The notes under the pieces are model-generated. The model did not search any database and was not told the DNA's origin. It saw nothing but the letters and a program-made list of their open reading frames with translations. From the IMG/VR virus record IMGVR_UViG_3300031851_000046, positions 1-44,993 of that record: a stretch of DNA of 44,993 nt. The stretch is one strand, 5' to 3'. The stretch comes from a virus. Both the position numbers and the translations under genes were made by a program. Shown piece after piece: positions 9,565-17,826 of this stretch (positions are counted from its first letter, which is position 1; each line of letters opens with the position of its first letter).

Positions 9565-10281
9565 CTACATTATTATATCAGTTCGGTCAAGTATTTCTTC
9601 AGCTTTAGCTAAAAACATTTTTTTAAGATTCTTAATCTGCTTATAACCAGCCTTTCTCCCCTTCTCATTACTCTTGTAGCCCATAGTTTCGGCAACCTTT
9701 TCATCAGGAATATTTTCGATATATATTAACCTATATATCTTGTAGTGCTTTTCGCTTAACCTGCTTTCCATTTCTTTATGCAATTTTGTAGCACATCGAA
9801 CTACATCAAATGAATCCTGTTGAATGCTGAAGACTTCTTGAGGGTGGTGGTCTAAAGCAAGCGGCATCTTTATATCATAAGCATTTTTTTTGGTTTTTTC
9901 CCATTTAGCATATAAGGGGCATTCTGAGCATTGCACGCCGCTTGGGGTAAAAGCACACATTCCGGAATGAGACTCGTCTGCTTCGGTTGATGAAGATTGA
10001 GCAAAAGGACAGCTTAAACATGGTCTGGCGAAATTGGTATAATGATTTCGAAAAATATTCTTAAGTTGATTGGATATAATTTTATTTACCCAAGGAGCCA
10101 ATGATCTTTTCTGATCCCATTGATCCCATTTTTTATATATGTGGGCGCGGATTATTTGCTCTACATCGTCATAATCCATCCATGCCAGAGCGTGGAGATG
10201 CCATTTGTGCCTTCTCTTGCGAAGCTCGTTATCTATTACGTCTGAACGATCTTCGTATTTAAGTTTTTTTGGTCTACCCAT
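9565..10281 (-). CDS. Sigma-70 family factor with cysteine cluster
   Basis: A 238-residue protein. Residues 33-80 look like sigma region 2 (MDYDDVEQIIRAHI, then SLAPWVNKIISNQLKNIF) and residues about 172-222 like region 4, with a helix-turn-helix (LSEKHYKIYRLIYIENIP, then EKVAETMGY). Between them lie C88-x2-C91, C109 and C118-x2-C121, which could bind zinc or an iron-sulphur cluster; such an insertion is unusual in sigma factors. Its position in the late block suggests a late-promoter specificity factor analogous to T4 gp55. The start overlaps the stop of the zinc-ribbon gene by eight bases. Confidence 0.78.
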   Translation of the reverse strand: MGRPKKLKYEDRSDVIDNELRKRRHKWHLHALAWMDYDDVEQIIRAHIYKKWDQWDQKRSLAPWVNKIISNQLKNIFRNHYTNFARPCLSCPFAQSSSTEADESHSGMCAFTPSGVQCSECPLYAKWEKTKKNAYDIKMPLALDHHPQEVFSIQQDSFDVVRCATKLHKEMESRLSEKHYKIYRLIYIENIPDEKVAETMGYKSNEKGRKAGYKQIKNLKKMFLAKAEEILDRTDIIM

Positions 10282-10663
10282 TTAACTCAGTTGGCTTACC
10301 TTGAGGGCGGCATGATTGCATGCTTTCCTTGATAATTTCTTTTTTAGACTGAGTAGTGTTATTCTCATTCGGGGCCGATCGATTAATTCGTGGAGCTGGC
10401 GCAGAAGGGTTTTCAATCATATCCTTACCCTTGATTATACTTGGTAGCCCATAGTCTACATCGTACGACAAGTGGCGAATATCTGGAACAATTTCGATGT
10501 TAGTTTCATCTTCTTGTAGGGATTGAGTTCGGGAGACAGAAGACTTACTTGATATTTTTTTATCTTCTGCAAACATACTGCATCCGCAGCTTGAGCAAAA
10601 TTTAGGCTTGGGGTATGAGTATTCAACTTTGGAGCCACAGCTAGTACAATAGACACTATTCAT
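10274..10663 (-). CDS. Zinc-ribbon protein
   Basis: A 129-residue protein with an N-terminal zinc ribbon, CTSCGSKVEY, then CSSCG about 17 residues later (two CxxC knuckles). The rest is polar and probably disordered, with a short conserved-looking stretch (IVPDIRHLSYDVDYG). It directly precedes and overlaps the sigma-factor gene, so a role in phage transcription is reasonable but unproven. Confidence 0.6.
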   Translation of the reverse strand: MNSVYCTSCGSKVEYSYPKPKFCSSCGCSMFAEDKKISSKSSVSRTQSLQEDETNIEIVPDIRHLSYDVDYGLPSIIKGKDMIENPSAPAPRINRSAPNENNTTQSKKEIIKESMQSCRPQGKPTELNG

Positions 10664-10692
10664 AATTAATTATACCCTTTTTTAACAATAAA

Positions 10693-11265
10693 TCAAGTCT
10701 TTGAGAGATATCCTGCAATTATTTTAGACTGCATCCTCAATAAACCCATACCTTCTCCACAGACCTGTTTTTTATTTTTTACGAAATCCACGCCAAGAAC
10801 ACCTATGATTCTGCCATTTAATAATTTAATAGGAACACATCCGATAGACTCAACCCCTTGCTTTTTTAGCTTATCTTTTAGCGTAGAATCCTCTATATCA
10901 CTAACTTTACTATAACAAAACCCATCGTTCTTAACTAAATCTTTAATAAAATAATTGTAATTCGAGACTCTATGATTTTGACTACTGGGCGCCTCACAAC
11001 TAATGCCCTCTTCTACAATTTCATAAGTACAACTGAATTTCTGTTGTGAATTCCCACTGTAATAATGATCTCCATTATGGAACTGATGCACATAGCACCT
11101 GTCCGCCCCCAATTTTTCGAGAGTGTAAGATAATGCCGTATTGATATTGTCATTTCGATCTAAATCAAACGGCAAGGGATCTTTTCTCTGTCGGAGTTTG
11201 GTGGATATATACACCCCAAATATCGTGAATACTCCACCAATTAATGCGCATATTATTTCTATCAT
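10693..11265 (-). CDS. Membrane-anchored GAF-domain protein
   Basis: A 190-residue protein with one N-terminal membrane segment (residues 2-21) followed by a GAF-like sensory domain. RCYVHQFHNGDHYYSG and the closing segment CVPIKLLNGRIIGVLGVDFV are characteristic of GAF proteins found in phages. GAF domains bind small molecules such as cyclic nucleotides; the ligand here cannot be deduced. It probably sits on the inner face of the host membrane. Confidence 0.72.
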   Translation of the reverse strand: MIEIICALIGGVFTIFGVYISTKLRQRKDPLPFDLDRNDNINTALSYTLEKLGADRCYVHQFHNGDHYYSGNSQQKFSCTYEIVEEGISCEAPSSQNHRVSNYNYFIKDLVKNDGFCYSKVSDIEDSTLKDKLKKQGVESIGCVPIKLLNGRIIGVLGVDFVKNKKQVCGEGMGLLRMQSKIIAGYLSKT

Positions 11266-11285
11266 TAATAGAATTTTACACTAAA

Positions 11286-12011
11286 TTATTTACTCTCTAA
11301 TTTTCCAATGATAAATTTAAGCAACTCATCTCGCATGATGTCATGTTTTGTAAATCGAAAGCAGTGGATGCCTTTCAATTTACTATCGTCACCATTAAAT
11401 AGATTATACATAGCACTAAATCCACTTTTACCATTTATATCACTTTGCATAAAATCACCACAAATAAACAATTTGGTATTTTTTCCTATACGAGTAATAA
11501 GAGTAGTTAACTCTTTAAATGTAAAGTTTTGCGCTTCGTCAGCGACAACTACTTTGTTGATCCAGTTCGCGCCCCTAATGAAGTTTATCGGCATTGCCTC
11601 GATTCTCTGTTCCATGAGCTCTTTCATAACTGTGGGAGAGGTGTTTTTTCTGGGCAGCATTTCATCTAACTTGTCTTGAAGTGGTCCCATGTAGGGGTTA
11701 AACTTCTCATCTATATTGCCGGGTAGTGCGCCAAGCCCCTTATCTGCACTTTCAATAATAGTTCTTATATACATTAAATCTAATTCATTATTATTACTTA
11801 AATGACGTAAAGCAGAATAAACTGCCATATATGTTTTTGAGCTTCCAGCTGGACCACAAACGAACATTATTCGAGTGTCCTCTCTTAAAGAAAGAGCTAT
11901 AAACTCCTTTTGTTTCTTTGTTAGTCGTTTATTTTCAACTTCAAATTCAGCTGAACTTAATTGAGGAATATTAAACTCCTCTTCTTGTTTAACAGTTTTT
12001 TTGCGTGGCAT
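11286..12011 (-). CDS. phoH: PhoH-like ATPase
   Basis: A 241-residue P-loop protein with Walker A GPAGSSKT (53-60), a PhoH segment near GLGALPGNIDEK (about 92-103) and Walker B VVADEAQN (155-162), followed by FICGDFMQSDING, the sensor region of PhoH proteins. PhoH-like ATPases are common in marine and other large phages and may couple ATP use to RNA handling; the precise role in phages is not settled. It is divergent from the fibre operon; only 34 bases separate the two start codons. Confidence 0.9.
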   Translation of the reverse strand: MPRKKTVKQEEEFNIPQLSSAEFEVENKRLTKKQKEFIALSLREDTRIMFVCGPAGSSKTYMAVYSALRHLSNNNELDLMYIRTIIESADKGLGALPGNIDEKFNPYMGPLQDKLDEMLPRKNTSPTVMKELMEQRIEAMPINFIRGANWINKVVVADEAQNFTFKELTTLITRIGKNTKLFICGDFMQSDINGKSGFSAMYNLFNGDDSKLKGIHCFRFTKHDIMRDELLKFIIGKLESK

Positions 12012-12021
12012 CTATTTTTAG

Positions 12022-12036
12022 ATTACACAGTGTAAT
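12022..12036. promoter_or_regulatory. Perfect palindrome between divergent genes
   Basis: ATTACAC-A-GTGTAAT is a perfect 15-base inverted repeat in the 34-base gap between the starts of PhoH (minus) and the MbcA/ParS-like gene (plus). It is followed on the plus strand by the AT-rich run TAATATATTATGC just before the ATG, which could be a -10-like or late-promoter element. The palindrome is in the right place to be an operator for both directions. Confidence 0.45.
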
Positions 12037-12045
12037 ATATTATGC

Positions 12046-12234
12046 ATGAATAAATTTCAAATTTTTCAAAGATTATGTGACAGCTTAGGACCAAGGGATG
12101 CAGCGGCTTGGTTAGGAGAACCTCATAAAACATTAAAAGGAGCATATCCTGCAGATTATATTAAGGCTGATAATTTAAAACCTTTAATAAAAATAATAGA
12201 AAAAGAGTTTCCATGTTTGAAGAAGGGAAAATAA
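12046..12234 (+). CDS. MbcA/ParS-like antitoxin-type small protein
   Basis: A 62-residue protein. The segment RDAAAWLGEPHKTLKGAYPA followed by DYI resembles the toxin-binding domain of Xre/MbcA/ParS antitoxins (DUF2384), where a WL-x-x-P...L-x-G-x-x-P pattern is typical. There is no toxin gene beside it. It may neutralise a host toxin, or regulate the fibre operon as a repressor at the adjacent palindrome. The fibre gene overlaps its last 22 bases. The similarity is short and the call tentative. Confidence 0.45.
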   Translation: MNKFQIFQRLCDSLGPRDAAAWLGEPHKTLKGAYPADYIKADNLKPLIKIIEKEFPCLKKGK

Positions 12235-14177
12235 AGTTTTCTGATATAAAGACTTTTTTAGAAACTAATCCTGACGGAGTTGAATCATCCAGTGTTGCTG
12301 GATGGAGCGCGCCATTTAAGATGCCGAATGAACTTGATGCGTTTGGACAAGCCATAGGGTCTCTAAGAGGGGGATCAAGCTATACGCGATCAAGTTATAG
12401 TTTTTCTGAATTTAGAGGTATTACTAAAGCTGATTTGCCTGTTATAACTTCTGATTTAATTATTAATCAAACTATTACATCTTTTATATTTAATTTCTCT
12501 TATCAAATTGTAGCTTCTAATATGTCTGGAGATAAAAATCATCCTTTCTTGTATACTATAAATAATAATGCTTCAGTTGGATCTTTAACTGTTAGTAATA
12601 CTGGATTGATTAGTGGAGTAATTGATGTGAGTTCTAAAACAATAGTCAACAATAGCCTAACTTTATCCTTTAATGCTATAGCCGCCAACTATGCAGGAGC
12701 TTCTGTTCAGCCAATTACTTTAAATTTAACCGTATCCCTACCAAACGAAAAACCAGAGATAGAAATAATAGGACTTAATCCTAAATATTTAATCACTGGA
12801 GATACCTACAATGATGAAGGCGCCACAGCTTTTGACCCAGAAGACGGATCATTAACTAGTAGCATAGTAACCACCAACCCAGTCAACACAGCCGTCGCCG
12901 GAACTTATCAAGTAAAATACAATGTTCAAGATTCTCAAGGACTCGCTGCAGATGAAAAAATAAGAACAGTGATAGTAAATCTGCCAGCAAACGACCCACC
13001 AGTTATTACGCGAACTGGCCCAGCTTCTGTTACAATTGTTCAAAACACAACATATACCGATCAGGGCGCAACAGCTTCCGATGCACAAGACGGAAATATA
13101 ACTTCAAGAATAGTCACTGTAAATCCTGTAAATACTTCAGTACCAGCTACTTATAGAATAACTTATAACGTAACCGATCTAGGTGGACTGTCCGCAGATC
13201 AAGTAACAAGGATTGTTGTTGTAGAGCCTGAGCCGAACACTCCACCGACAATAACCTTAACAGGAAGCGCAGCAGTTTCTGTGAATGCAGGATCAACTTA
13301 TACCGACCAAGGAGCAACAGCAACAGACGCACAAGATGGCAATCTCACAAGTCAGATTGTTGTAACTACTTCTGAGGGAGGCACTAGTGCAAATATATCA
13401 ACCACAAATCCCAGAGCACTTACTATAACATATACCGTGACAGATTCGGGAGGAATGAGCGCAAGCACAAGTCGACAAGTTACAATTGTAAATACACCGC
13501 CAGTTATTACATTGATTGGAGATCCAGTTGTTAATATTGGACCCCCGCCTACCCCAACATCAACTCTCCCGGAGGATTTTATCACAGCTCAACAAGATTG
13601 TGATCCTACTGCGAACTTAGATGGATACCTATATGATGAAAACCATTACGTGATTAGATATGCAGCGGTTCAACGTTCTGGGCAATTTACTGCCCGCGGT
13701 CAGGTTTATGAGTTTTATTGTTATGGTTCTGCCAGCTCGTTTGTAACAAATGCCCCGAATTTTACCCCATTTTATACACTTCAAGCTAAGACATTAAGTT
13801 TATTTAACACATCAATCTGTGTTGGATGGGCCTCTTGGCAATATTCGGCTCAGGCTGGAGGGCAGGAAATGGCAGCATTTGGGCTTGTATATGACGGGAC
13901 GAGGAATTCTATTTTACTACATACTCTCGACACCCCGTATATAGCCTCTAATGTTAATGTTTTGGCCTCCTCCCAGAATTATAGACAATACATACATCCC
14001 CAGAATTGTTCAACATCAGATAGTCTAGATCGTTATGACACGAATTCAGCTGCATCTGGTGGTCGAGGAGTCATCATTGAGAATAACGGAGGACTAACCT
14101 CACATATAGAAGCATTGCAGGTCACTGCTGGTACTGATCTAGAACAAATTAGCATTTACCCAATCAAGAAAGTATGA
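12213..14177 (+). CDS. Tail fibre with Ig-like DUF5011 repeats and tip
   Basis: A 654-residue protein. Residues 1-75 are a short N-terminal attachment region, 80-176 an Ig/cadherin-like domain, and 180-256, 261-337 and 343-427 three DUF5011-type repeats with the hallmark YTDQGATASDAQDGN or close variants and a YxVTDxxG strand. A fourth repeat begins at 428 (PPVITLIGDPVVNIG) but stops after its first strand at residue 443. From there a Pro/Thr linker leads into a distinct C-terminal tip (about 455-654) starting CDPTANLDGYLYDENHYVIR. Such a protein would bind the host surface. The stop overlaps the next gene's start as ATGA. Confidence 0.78.
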   Translation: MFEEGKIKFSDIKTFLETNPDGVESSSVAGWSAPFKMPNELDAFGQAIGSLRGGSSYTRSSYSFSEFRGITKADLPVITSDLIINQTITSFIFNFSYQIVASNMSGDKNHPFLYTINNNASVGSLTVSNTGLISGVIDVSSKTIVNNSLTLSFNAIAANYAGASVQPITLNLTVSLPNEKPEIEIIGLNPKYLITGDTYNDEGATAFDPEDGSLTSSIVTTNPVNTAVAGTYQVKYNVQDSQGLAADEKIRTVIVNLPANDPPVITRTGPASVTIVQNTTYTDQGATASDAQDGNITSRIVTVNPVNTSVPATYRITYNVTDLGGLSADQVTRIVVVEPEPNTPPTITLTGSAAVSVNAGSTYTDQGATATDAQDGNLTSQIVVTTSEGGTSANISTTNPRALTITYTVTDSGGMSASTSRQVTIVNTPPVITLIGDPVVNIGPPPTPTSTLPEDFITAQQDCDPTANLDGYLYDENHYVIRYAAVQRSGQFTARGQVYEFYCYGSASSFVTNAPNFTPFYTLQAKTLSLFNTSICVGWASWQYSAQAGGQEMAAFGLVYDGTRNSILLHTLDTPYIASNVNVLASSQNYRQYIHPQNCSTSDSLDRYDTNSAASGGRGVIIENNGGLTSHIEALQVTAGTDLEQISIYPIKKV

Positions 14178-15352
14178 CAGATTACTATCAAGATCCCGGA
14201 GCAACCGCAAGTGATGCCGAAGATGGCGACATCACTAACAAAATTGAAAAAACTATAACAAAAACCACGACGTTTAAAGGTTCAACCCTTGAGGCGCCCG
14301 TAGATAATATACCATTGGATTCAGAAGGCTCATATACAATTAATTACAGCGTTACGGATAGTGCAGGGGTTTCAGGTTATGCATCAAGGCGGGTAGAGGT
14401 GGCGCAAAAAAAGCTCTTATCTGCCTCAACTTGTGGCACTGTTGAGGCTGACTATGCATTTGATGCGAATCATTTTATTCGCCTTGATTATGACCCTCAA
14501 ATAGCCACATCCTTGGGGCAGGGCCCTTACAACACTCCTTCTTGGTTAGACTATCTGGGTAACGATTCTGCATTCCCATTTGTTGATGATTCAGTCCTTA
14601 CTCTTTCGTCTCAAGGTGGCCAACCAAATGTGAGTGCCATCAATTATTTAAATCCGTCATTTGGCACATTTATTCCCGATGATATTCATCCGATTTTTTT
14701 CCAGCAGAGTATTGAACTTTATCCAAGCGGAATAGCCGTCTACCATAGAAAGCACACATGGTATCACAACTTTTCGCAAATAGTTATAGGCAACTGGAGT
14801 GGTGGAGGGATTAATGGGGATAAGCCCATACAGGTTACATTCACAAATTCAAGACCTCCGCAAAAAACTGAAGAGATTATCCTAGAGACTGGGTTCAATT
14901 TTAACTACGCAGTTGTTGCAGACCCGTGGGGAGATGGTAATACATTTGTCCTTTCTGGTCAACCGCATGTCATGGACTTAAAGCAAGGTGCAAGTTTGGG
15001 TCTTGATTTCGGACAGGAAGTGACACTATGTTTTACTGCCCCAACGCAAGACCATGTTTGGACTAAAATATCCGGCAATGGTCAAAATCTTCTATACCCT
15101 GACCCTCAGGATACCACGCAACCAAATCCTAATGGATGGGGCGGTGGACATGTGCAACCCGGTCTTCTTGACGGAACCTCATCCAGCACAGTAACAAAAA
15201 CTTTGGTACAAGGAGAAGGCTTAACAATGGAGAGGCCTGAGATGAAAGCTAACTACATATGGAGTATGACGAAGGTGGCGAAACCAACGCCAATTGATTG
15301 GAGCGGGTTTGGCTCCGGTGCGGTCTTTTTCCTCTCTGGTCAACTTGTTTAA
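14174..15352 (+). CDS. Second fibre tip gene starting inside a DUF5011 domain
   Basis: A 392-residue protein. It starts at TDYYQDPGATASDAEDGDIT, which corresponds to the second strand of a DUF5011 repeat; the first strand is absent here but present at the end of the preceding gene's repeat series (residues 428-443). After the repeat ends near residue 78 comes a tip whose beginning (CGTVEADYAFDANHFIRLDY) parallels the tip start of the first fibre. An AAGAAAG lies just upstream of the ATG, and the ATGA overlap suggests coupled translation. It may be a displaced former tip of the same fibre, or a separate subunit docking on it. Confidence 0.68.
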   Translation: MTDYYQDPGATASDAEDGDITNKIEKTITKTTTFKGSTLEAPVDNIPLDSEGSYTINYSVTDSAGVSGYASRRVEVAQKKLLSASTCGTVEADYAFDANHFIRLDYDPQIATSLGQGPYNTPSWLDYLGNDSAFPFVDDSVLTLSSQGGQPNVSAINYLNPSFGTFIPDDIHPIFFQQSIELYPSGIAVYHRKHTWYHNFSQIVIGNWSGGGINGDKPIQVTFTNSRPPQKTEEIILETGFNFNYAVVADPWGDGNTFVLSGQPHVMDLKQGASLGLDFGQEVTLCFTAPTQDHVWTKISGNGQNLLYPDPQDTTQPNPNGWGGGHVQPGLLDGTSSSTVTKTLVQGEGLTMERPEMKANYIWSMTKVAKPTPIDWSGFGSGAVFFLSGQLV

Positions 15353-15355
15353 TTT

Positions 15356-15919
15356 ATGAAATCTTACTTTAGTGAACATTCGATTAAGGTATCCAAAGAT
15401 GGTATAAATAACCATCGCTCTTTACTCGGATACAAAATTGCTGATTTTGGCTCAGATATTGAGCAGCGCATAAAAGATGAATACCCCGAGGATATTTTAG
15501 AGTTATACAAAAAACTTCACGAATCCTGTAGGTCAGTCTTCTTTGGCTTAGATAATCAAAATGAGTGTAAAAAAATTTATTTTGAATCAAACTCTTTTCT
15601 ACATAAAGCAGTTGTGGTTAAAGGTAATGAGAGGAGGTATAAGATATATCTCCAAGGACCGGACGCGGAAGGAATACATTCTTATGAATCATGGGAGACG
15701 GACTCTAGCTTTGAGGTAAAAATTAAGCAACTTGCTACATCACGGGCGGTTTTTTCTAAGATTCGCGAAATGGAAGAATTTTTATTAAGGGTTTGCAATA
15801 ATTATAACCCCTCTTGCCTTAATGATCTTAAGGATTTCTTGGAAAAGGAAAGCGAGTCACAACTTACATGGTTTTCTACAAATCCAGAAAATTTAGAATT
15901 TACTATATATTATGCCTAG
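15356..15919 (+). CDS. Unknown protein after fibre genes
   Basis: A 187-residue protein starting three bases after the stop of the second fibre gene, the last of the plus-strand operon. It is charged and mixed alpha/beta, with no membrane segment or motif I recognise. A tail-fibre assembly chaperone would be expected at this position, but the sequence does not show one. Confidence 0.6.
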   Translation: MKSYFSEHSIKVSKDGINNHRSLLGYKIADFGSDIEQRIKDEYPEDILELYKKLHESCRSVFFGLDNQNECKKIYFESNSFLHKAVVVKGNERRYKIYLQGPDAEGIHSYESWETDSSFEVKIKQLATSRAVFSKIREMEEFLLRVCNNYNPSCLNDLKDFLEKESESQLTWFSTNPENLEFTIYYA

Positions 15920-15929
15920 TAAAACAAAA

Positions 15930-16118
15930 TTAATCAATCTTAAAATCTCCGTACTCTTCTTCTGTCATTCGGACAGTAATTAATTGGCCATTGTCTAAAT
16001 CTATTACGGCAAATATTGCTCCATCATCTTCGCCGCCAATTTCTTCATATTCATTTATGATTGTTCCTTGTATATCTCCTTGCTCTGTTGTAACTATGCA
16101 TTTTTTATTATTTTTCAT
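15930..16118 (-). CDS. Small acidic protein
   Basis: A 62-residue protein, acidic and beta-rich (CIVTTEQGDIQGTIINEYEE), overlapping the end of the oxygenase gene by 11 bases. Composition suggests a small barrel; no known family is recognised. Confidence 0.55.
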   Translation of the reverse strand: MKNNKKCIVTTEQGDIQGTIINEYEEIGGEDDGAIFAVIDLDNGQLITVRMTEEEYGDFKID

Positions 16119-16617
16119 AATTTTTAATCCAATCTAAAACAGTCATATAATTTAATTCGTCTTTTTTCTTTTTAAATTCGCAAGAAAATACATATCTTGT
16201 TTTATTAAAGTTTATTACACAATGATCTATTTGAGTGTTAAATAGATAAAAAGTATTTGGCTCGTATTTAAGTTCTTTTATTTTTTCGACTTGGTATTTT
16301 GATGGTCGAGTTTTAAATAATGTATGGCCGTGATCACACTCCAGCACCATATTCACGGACACTCCGCGATAATCATCCTTGTGCCAATCATAAACACTAT
16401 CTTTTTCGATAGAAATAACTCCAGCTTTCTCAATTTCAAAAGCTTTATCTAGTTCAGACAAAACCGATTCCTGCCTCCAAACTTCTTGAGGCACTTCGGA
16501 TGATGCCCAGTTGAAACGCTGCTGAAAGGAACTCGTGATAGTCGCCAGATTGTTCCTAAAATATGGCGTTATTATAGAGGACGGCTTTTTTATTTTAAAA
16601 AAATACCGGTCACTCAT
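16108..16617 (-). CDS. Second 2OG-Fe(II) oxygenase-like protein
   Basis: From the ATG at 16617 the protein has 169 residues; the TTG at 16623 is a less likely start. H79-x-D81 (DWHKDDYRG), H132 (QIDHCVIN) and R141 (TRYVFS) are spaced like the iron- and 2-oxoglutarate-binding residues of cupin-fold dioxygenases, closest in pattern to aspartyl/asparaginyl beta-hydroxylases. It differs clearly from the prolyl-hydroxylase-like protein at 7931-8524. The substrate is unknown. Confidence 0.65.
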   Translation of the reverse strand: MSDRYFFKIKKPSSIITPYFRNNLATITSSFQQRFNWASSEVPQEVWRQESVLSELDKAFEIEKAGVISIEKDSVYDWHKDDYRGVSVNMVLECDHGHTLFKTRPSKYQVEKIKELKYEPNTFYLFNTQIDHCVINFNKTRYVFSCEFKKKKDELNYMTVLDWIKNYEK

Positions 16618-16623
16618 TGCCAA

Positions 16624-16815
16624 TTAATTAAGTTTATCGTAATCAGCTTTGCTGCAAAACTTAGTTAACTTTGTGCCGTCATCGTCCACTGCCTTAAAAG
16701 AGTAACGGGTTACTTCTTTTCCTGTTTTTGTGGTATTAGTATATTCCTTTTTCTCAACAAGGTCGGCGGCAATCTGTACTTTAGTTTTTTTTCTTACATT
16801 ATAGAATTCTATCAT
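16624..16815 (-). CDS. Small unknown protein
   Basis: A 63-residue lysine-rich protein beginning MIEFYNVRKKTKVQIA and containing a Thr/Lys-rich turn and FKAVDDDGTKLTKFCSK. The style resembles short phage proteins with a two-sheet fold; no function is recognised. It is the first gene of a three-gene minus-strand group with the oxygenase. Confidence 0.55.
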   Translation of the reverse strand: MIEFYNVRKKTKVQIAADLVEKKEYTNTTKTGKEVTRYSFKAVDDDGTKLTKFCSKADYDKLN

Positions 16816-17013
16816 AATGAATTAGTTTACACCAAATATAGTCTGTTATTTTTTTTTGAATAGCAAATAATTTATAAATAATAAAACTTTTGAAATATTG
16901 ATAAATAGTACCCCCCCGCTCAATCTAAAAGGTCGATTGGCGGATTTTTTTAGTTAATGGGGCGGGTCTACCTTGTGTTCTATATCCCTAGGCGGTTGCC
17001 CAATTCGATTGTG
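16816..17013. other. Intergenic boundary between late and early blocks
   Basis: About 200 bases without a gene. It holds an AT-rich tract, a C7 run, a plus-strand hairpin with T-run (16916-16951) and a GC-rich stretch around 16960-17005. I see no promoter of the early type here. It marks the boundary between the late structural genes and the region of short, individually promoted genes. Confidence 0.5.
16916..16951 (+). terminator. Intrinsic terminator, plus strand
   Basis: CCGC, one unpaired T, CAATC, a nine-base loop, then GATTG and GCGG form a nine-pair stem followed by A and seven Ts on the plus strand. No plus-strand gene ends here; the nearest ends at 15919. It probably stops transcripts reading through the fibre operon into the early region. 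Confidence 0.6.
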
Positions 17014-17235
17014 CTATGCCATCATAAGAACACGGGTGTGTCCATCGCATTGCTTAGTGATGTCTTTAAGTGAAAGCAGATTCGCCTTAACGAAATCTTC
17101 TGAAACAAAATAAGTATTCGGTTTAAGTACCCAATTCTTGGGATCGACGAGAGCAAGCAAAGTCGTTCCACTTTGACCGAAGAGAACCCACTTGTTGGCA
17201 AGCTCTCGTTTTTTTCGTTTAGGTAAGATTTTCAT
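17014..17235 (-). CDS. Small unknown protein
   Basis: A 73-residue basic protein (MKILPKRKKRELANKWVLFG) whose ATG overlaps the TGA of the preceding gene as ATGA, so it is coupled to it. It ends about 60 bases from the GC-rich boundary region. No family is recognised. Confidence 0.55.
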   Translation of the reverse strand: MKILPKRKKRELANKWVLFGQSGTTLLALVDPKNWVLKPNTYFVSEDFVKANLLSLKDITKQCDGHTRVLMMA

Positions 17236-17522
17236 TCTCCGAAAATTTCACGCATTGAGCCACTAACTTGATCCATGTCAACGAGATTCTCGTCAGCGTC
17301 AAAGTCAATGTCTTCGTTATCATGCTCAACTGCATCGAGTGAAACGAATTCATCACGAATATCATGCTTCGATGCTTCGAGCAAGCCGTGATTGAGGACA
17401 ACATCCTCGGTGAGTTTTTCTTGCTTGAGTTCGTCAAGCATATCGGCAAACCTTGCGTCTACCTTGTTGTCGCTTGTGGCGACTGCGTTAGCGATAAGTG
17501 CGAGTCTTTCTGATTCTGTCAT
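17232..17522 (-). CDS. Acidic small protein
   Basis: A 96-residue protein from the ATG at 17522 (MTESERLALIANAVAT); upstream in-frame codons are probably not translated. Its C-terminal half is very acidic (DNEDIDFDADENLVDMDQVS), suggesting a DNA-mimic or protein-binding role, but that is inference. A TTGACT lies upstream, but the best -10 (TATACT) is only 14 bases from it, so its promoter is less regular than its neighbours'. Confidence 0.6.
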   Translation of the reverse strand: MTESERLALIANAVATSDNKVDARFADMLDELKQEKLTEDVVLNHGLLEASKHDIRDEFVSLDAVEHDNEDIDFDADENLVDMDQVSGSMREIFGE

Positions 17523-17566
17523 AGTTATAAGAGTATAGATTTTTCTGTAAAAGTCAAGGCTAATAT

Positions 17567-17773
17567 TCAACTGTTTTGTTGAACGATACGATCAACTAGC
17601 TTACGCAAGTCTTCCAAGTCTTGCACGAGTTCTTGAGCCGTCTCGTTGCGAGTGATCGAGCCAAGGTCGAGATCAGCAAGAAATTTGAGCTTGCCTGACA
17701 TTGAGCCGATTGCGTGAATGGTGTCCACCTGTGCGATGGCGTGAGCTTTGATCTGTTCTTTTGTCTTAATCAT
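17567..17773 (-). CDS. Small helical protein, leaderless
   Basis: A 68-residue protein, mostly helical (KEQIKAHAIAQVDTIHAIGS, ending LVDRIVQQNS). TTGACT, 17 bases, TACTTT and six bases lead straight into the ATG. Function unknown. Confidence 0.6.
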   Translation of the reverse strand: MIKTKEQIKAHAIAQVDTIHAIGSMSGKLKFLADLDLGSITRNETAQELVQDLEDLRKLVDRIVQQNS

Positions 17774-17808
17774 ATATATAAAGTACCATACAAATACCGA
17801 AAAGTCAA
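17774..17808 (-). promoter_or_regulatory. Leaderless promoter
   Basis: -35 TTGACT (17803-17808), 17-base spacer, -10 TACTTT (17780-17785), then six bases to the ATG at 17773, which should be position +1. Confidence 0.7.
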
Positions 17809-17826
17809 GGAAAACATGAAAAAAGA

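Noticed and set aside
12213-15352. A sequencing frameshift splitting one fibre gene
   Set aside because: The two genes do not form one protein by a single shift: the first ends in a complete distinct tip before the second begins.
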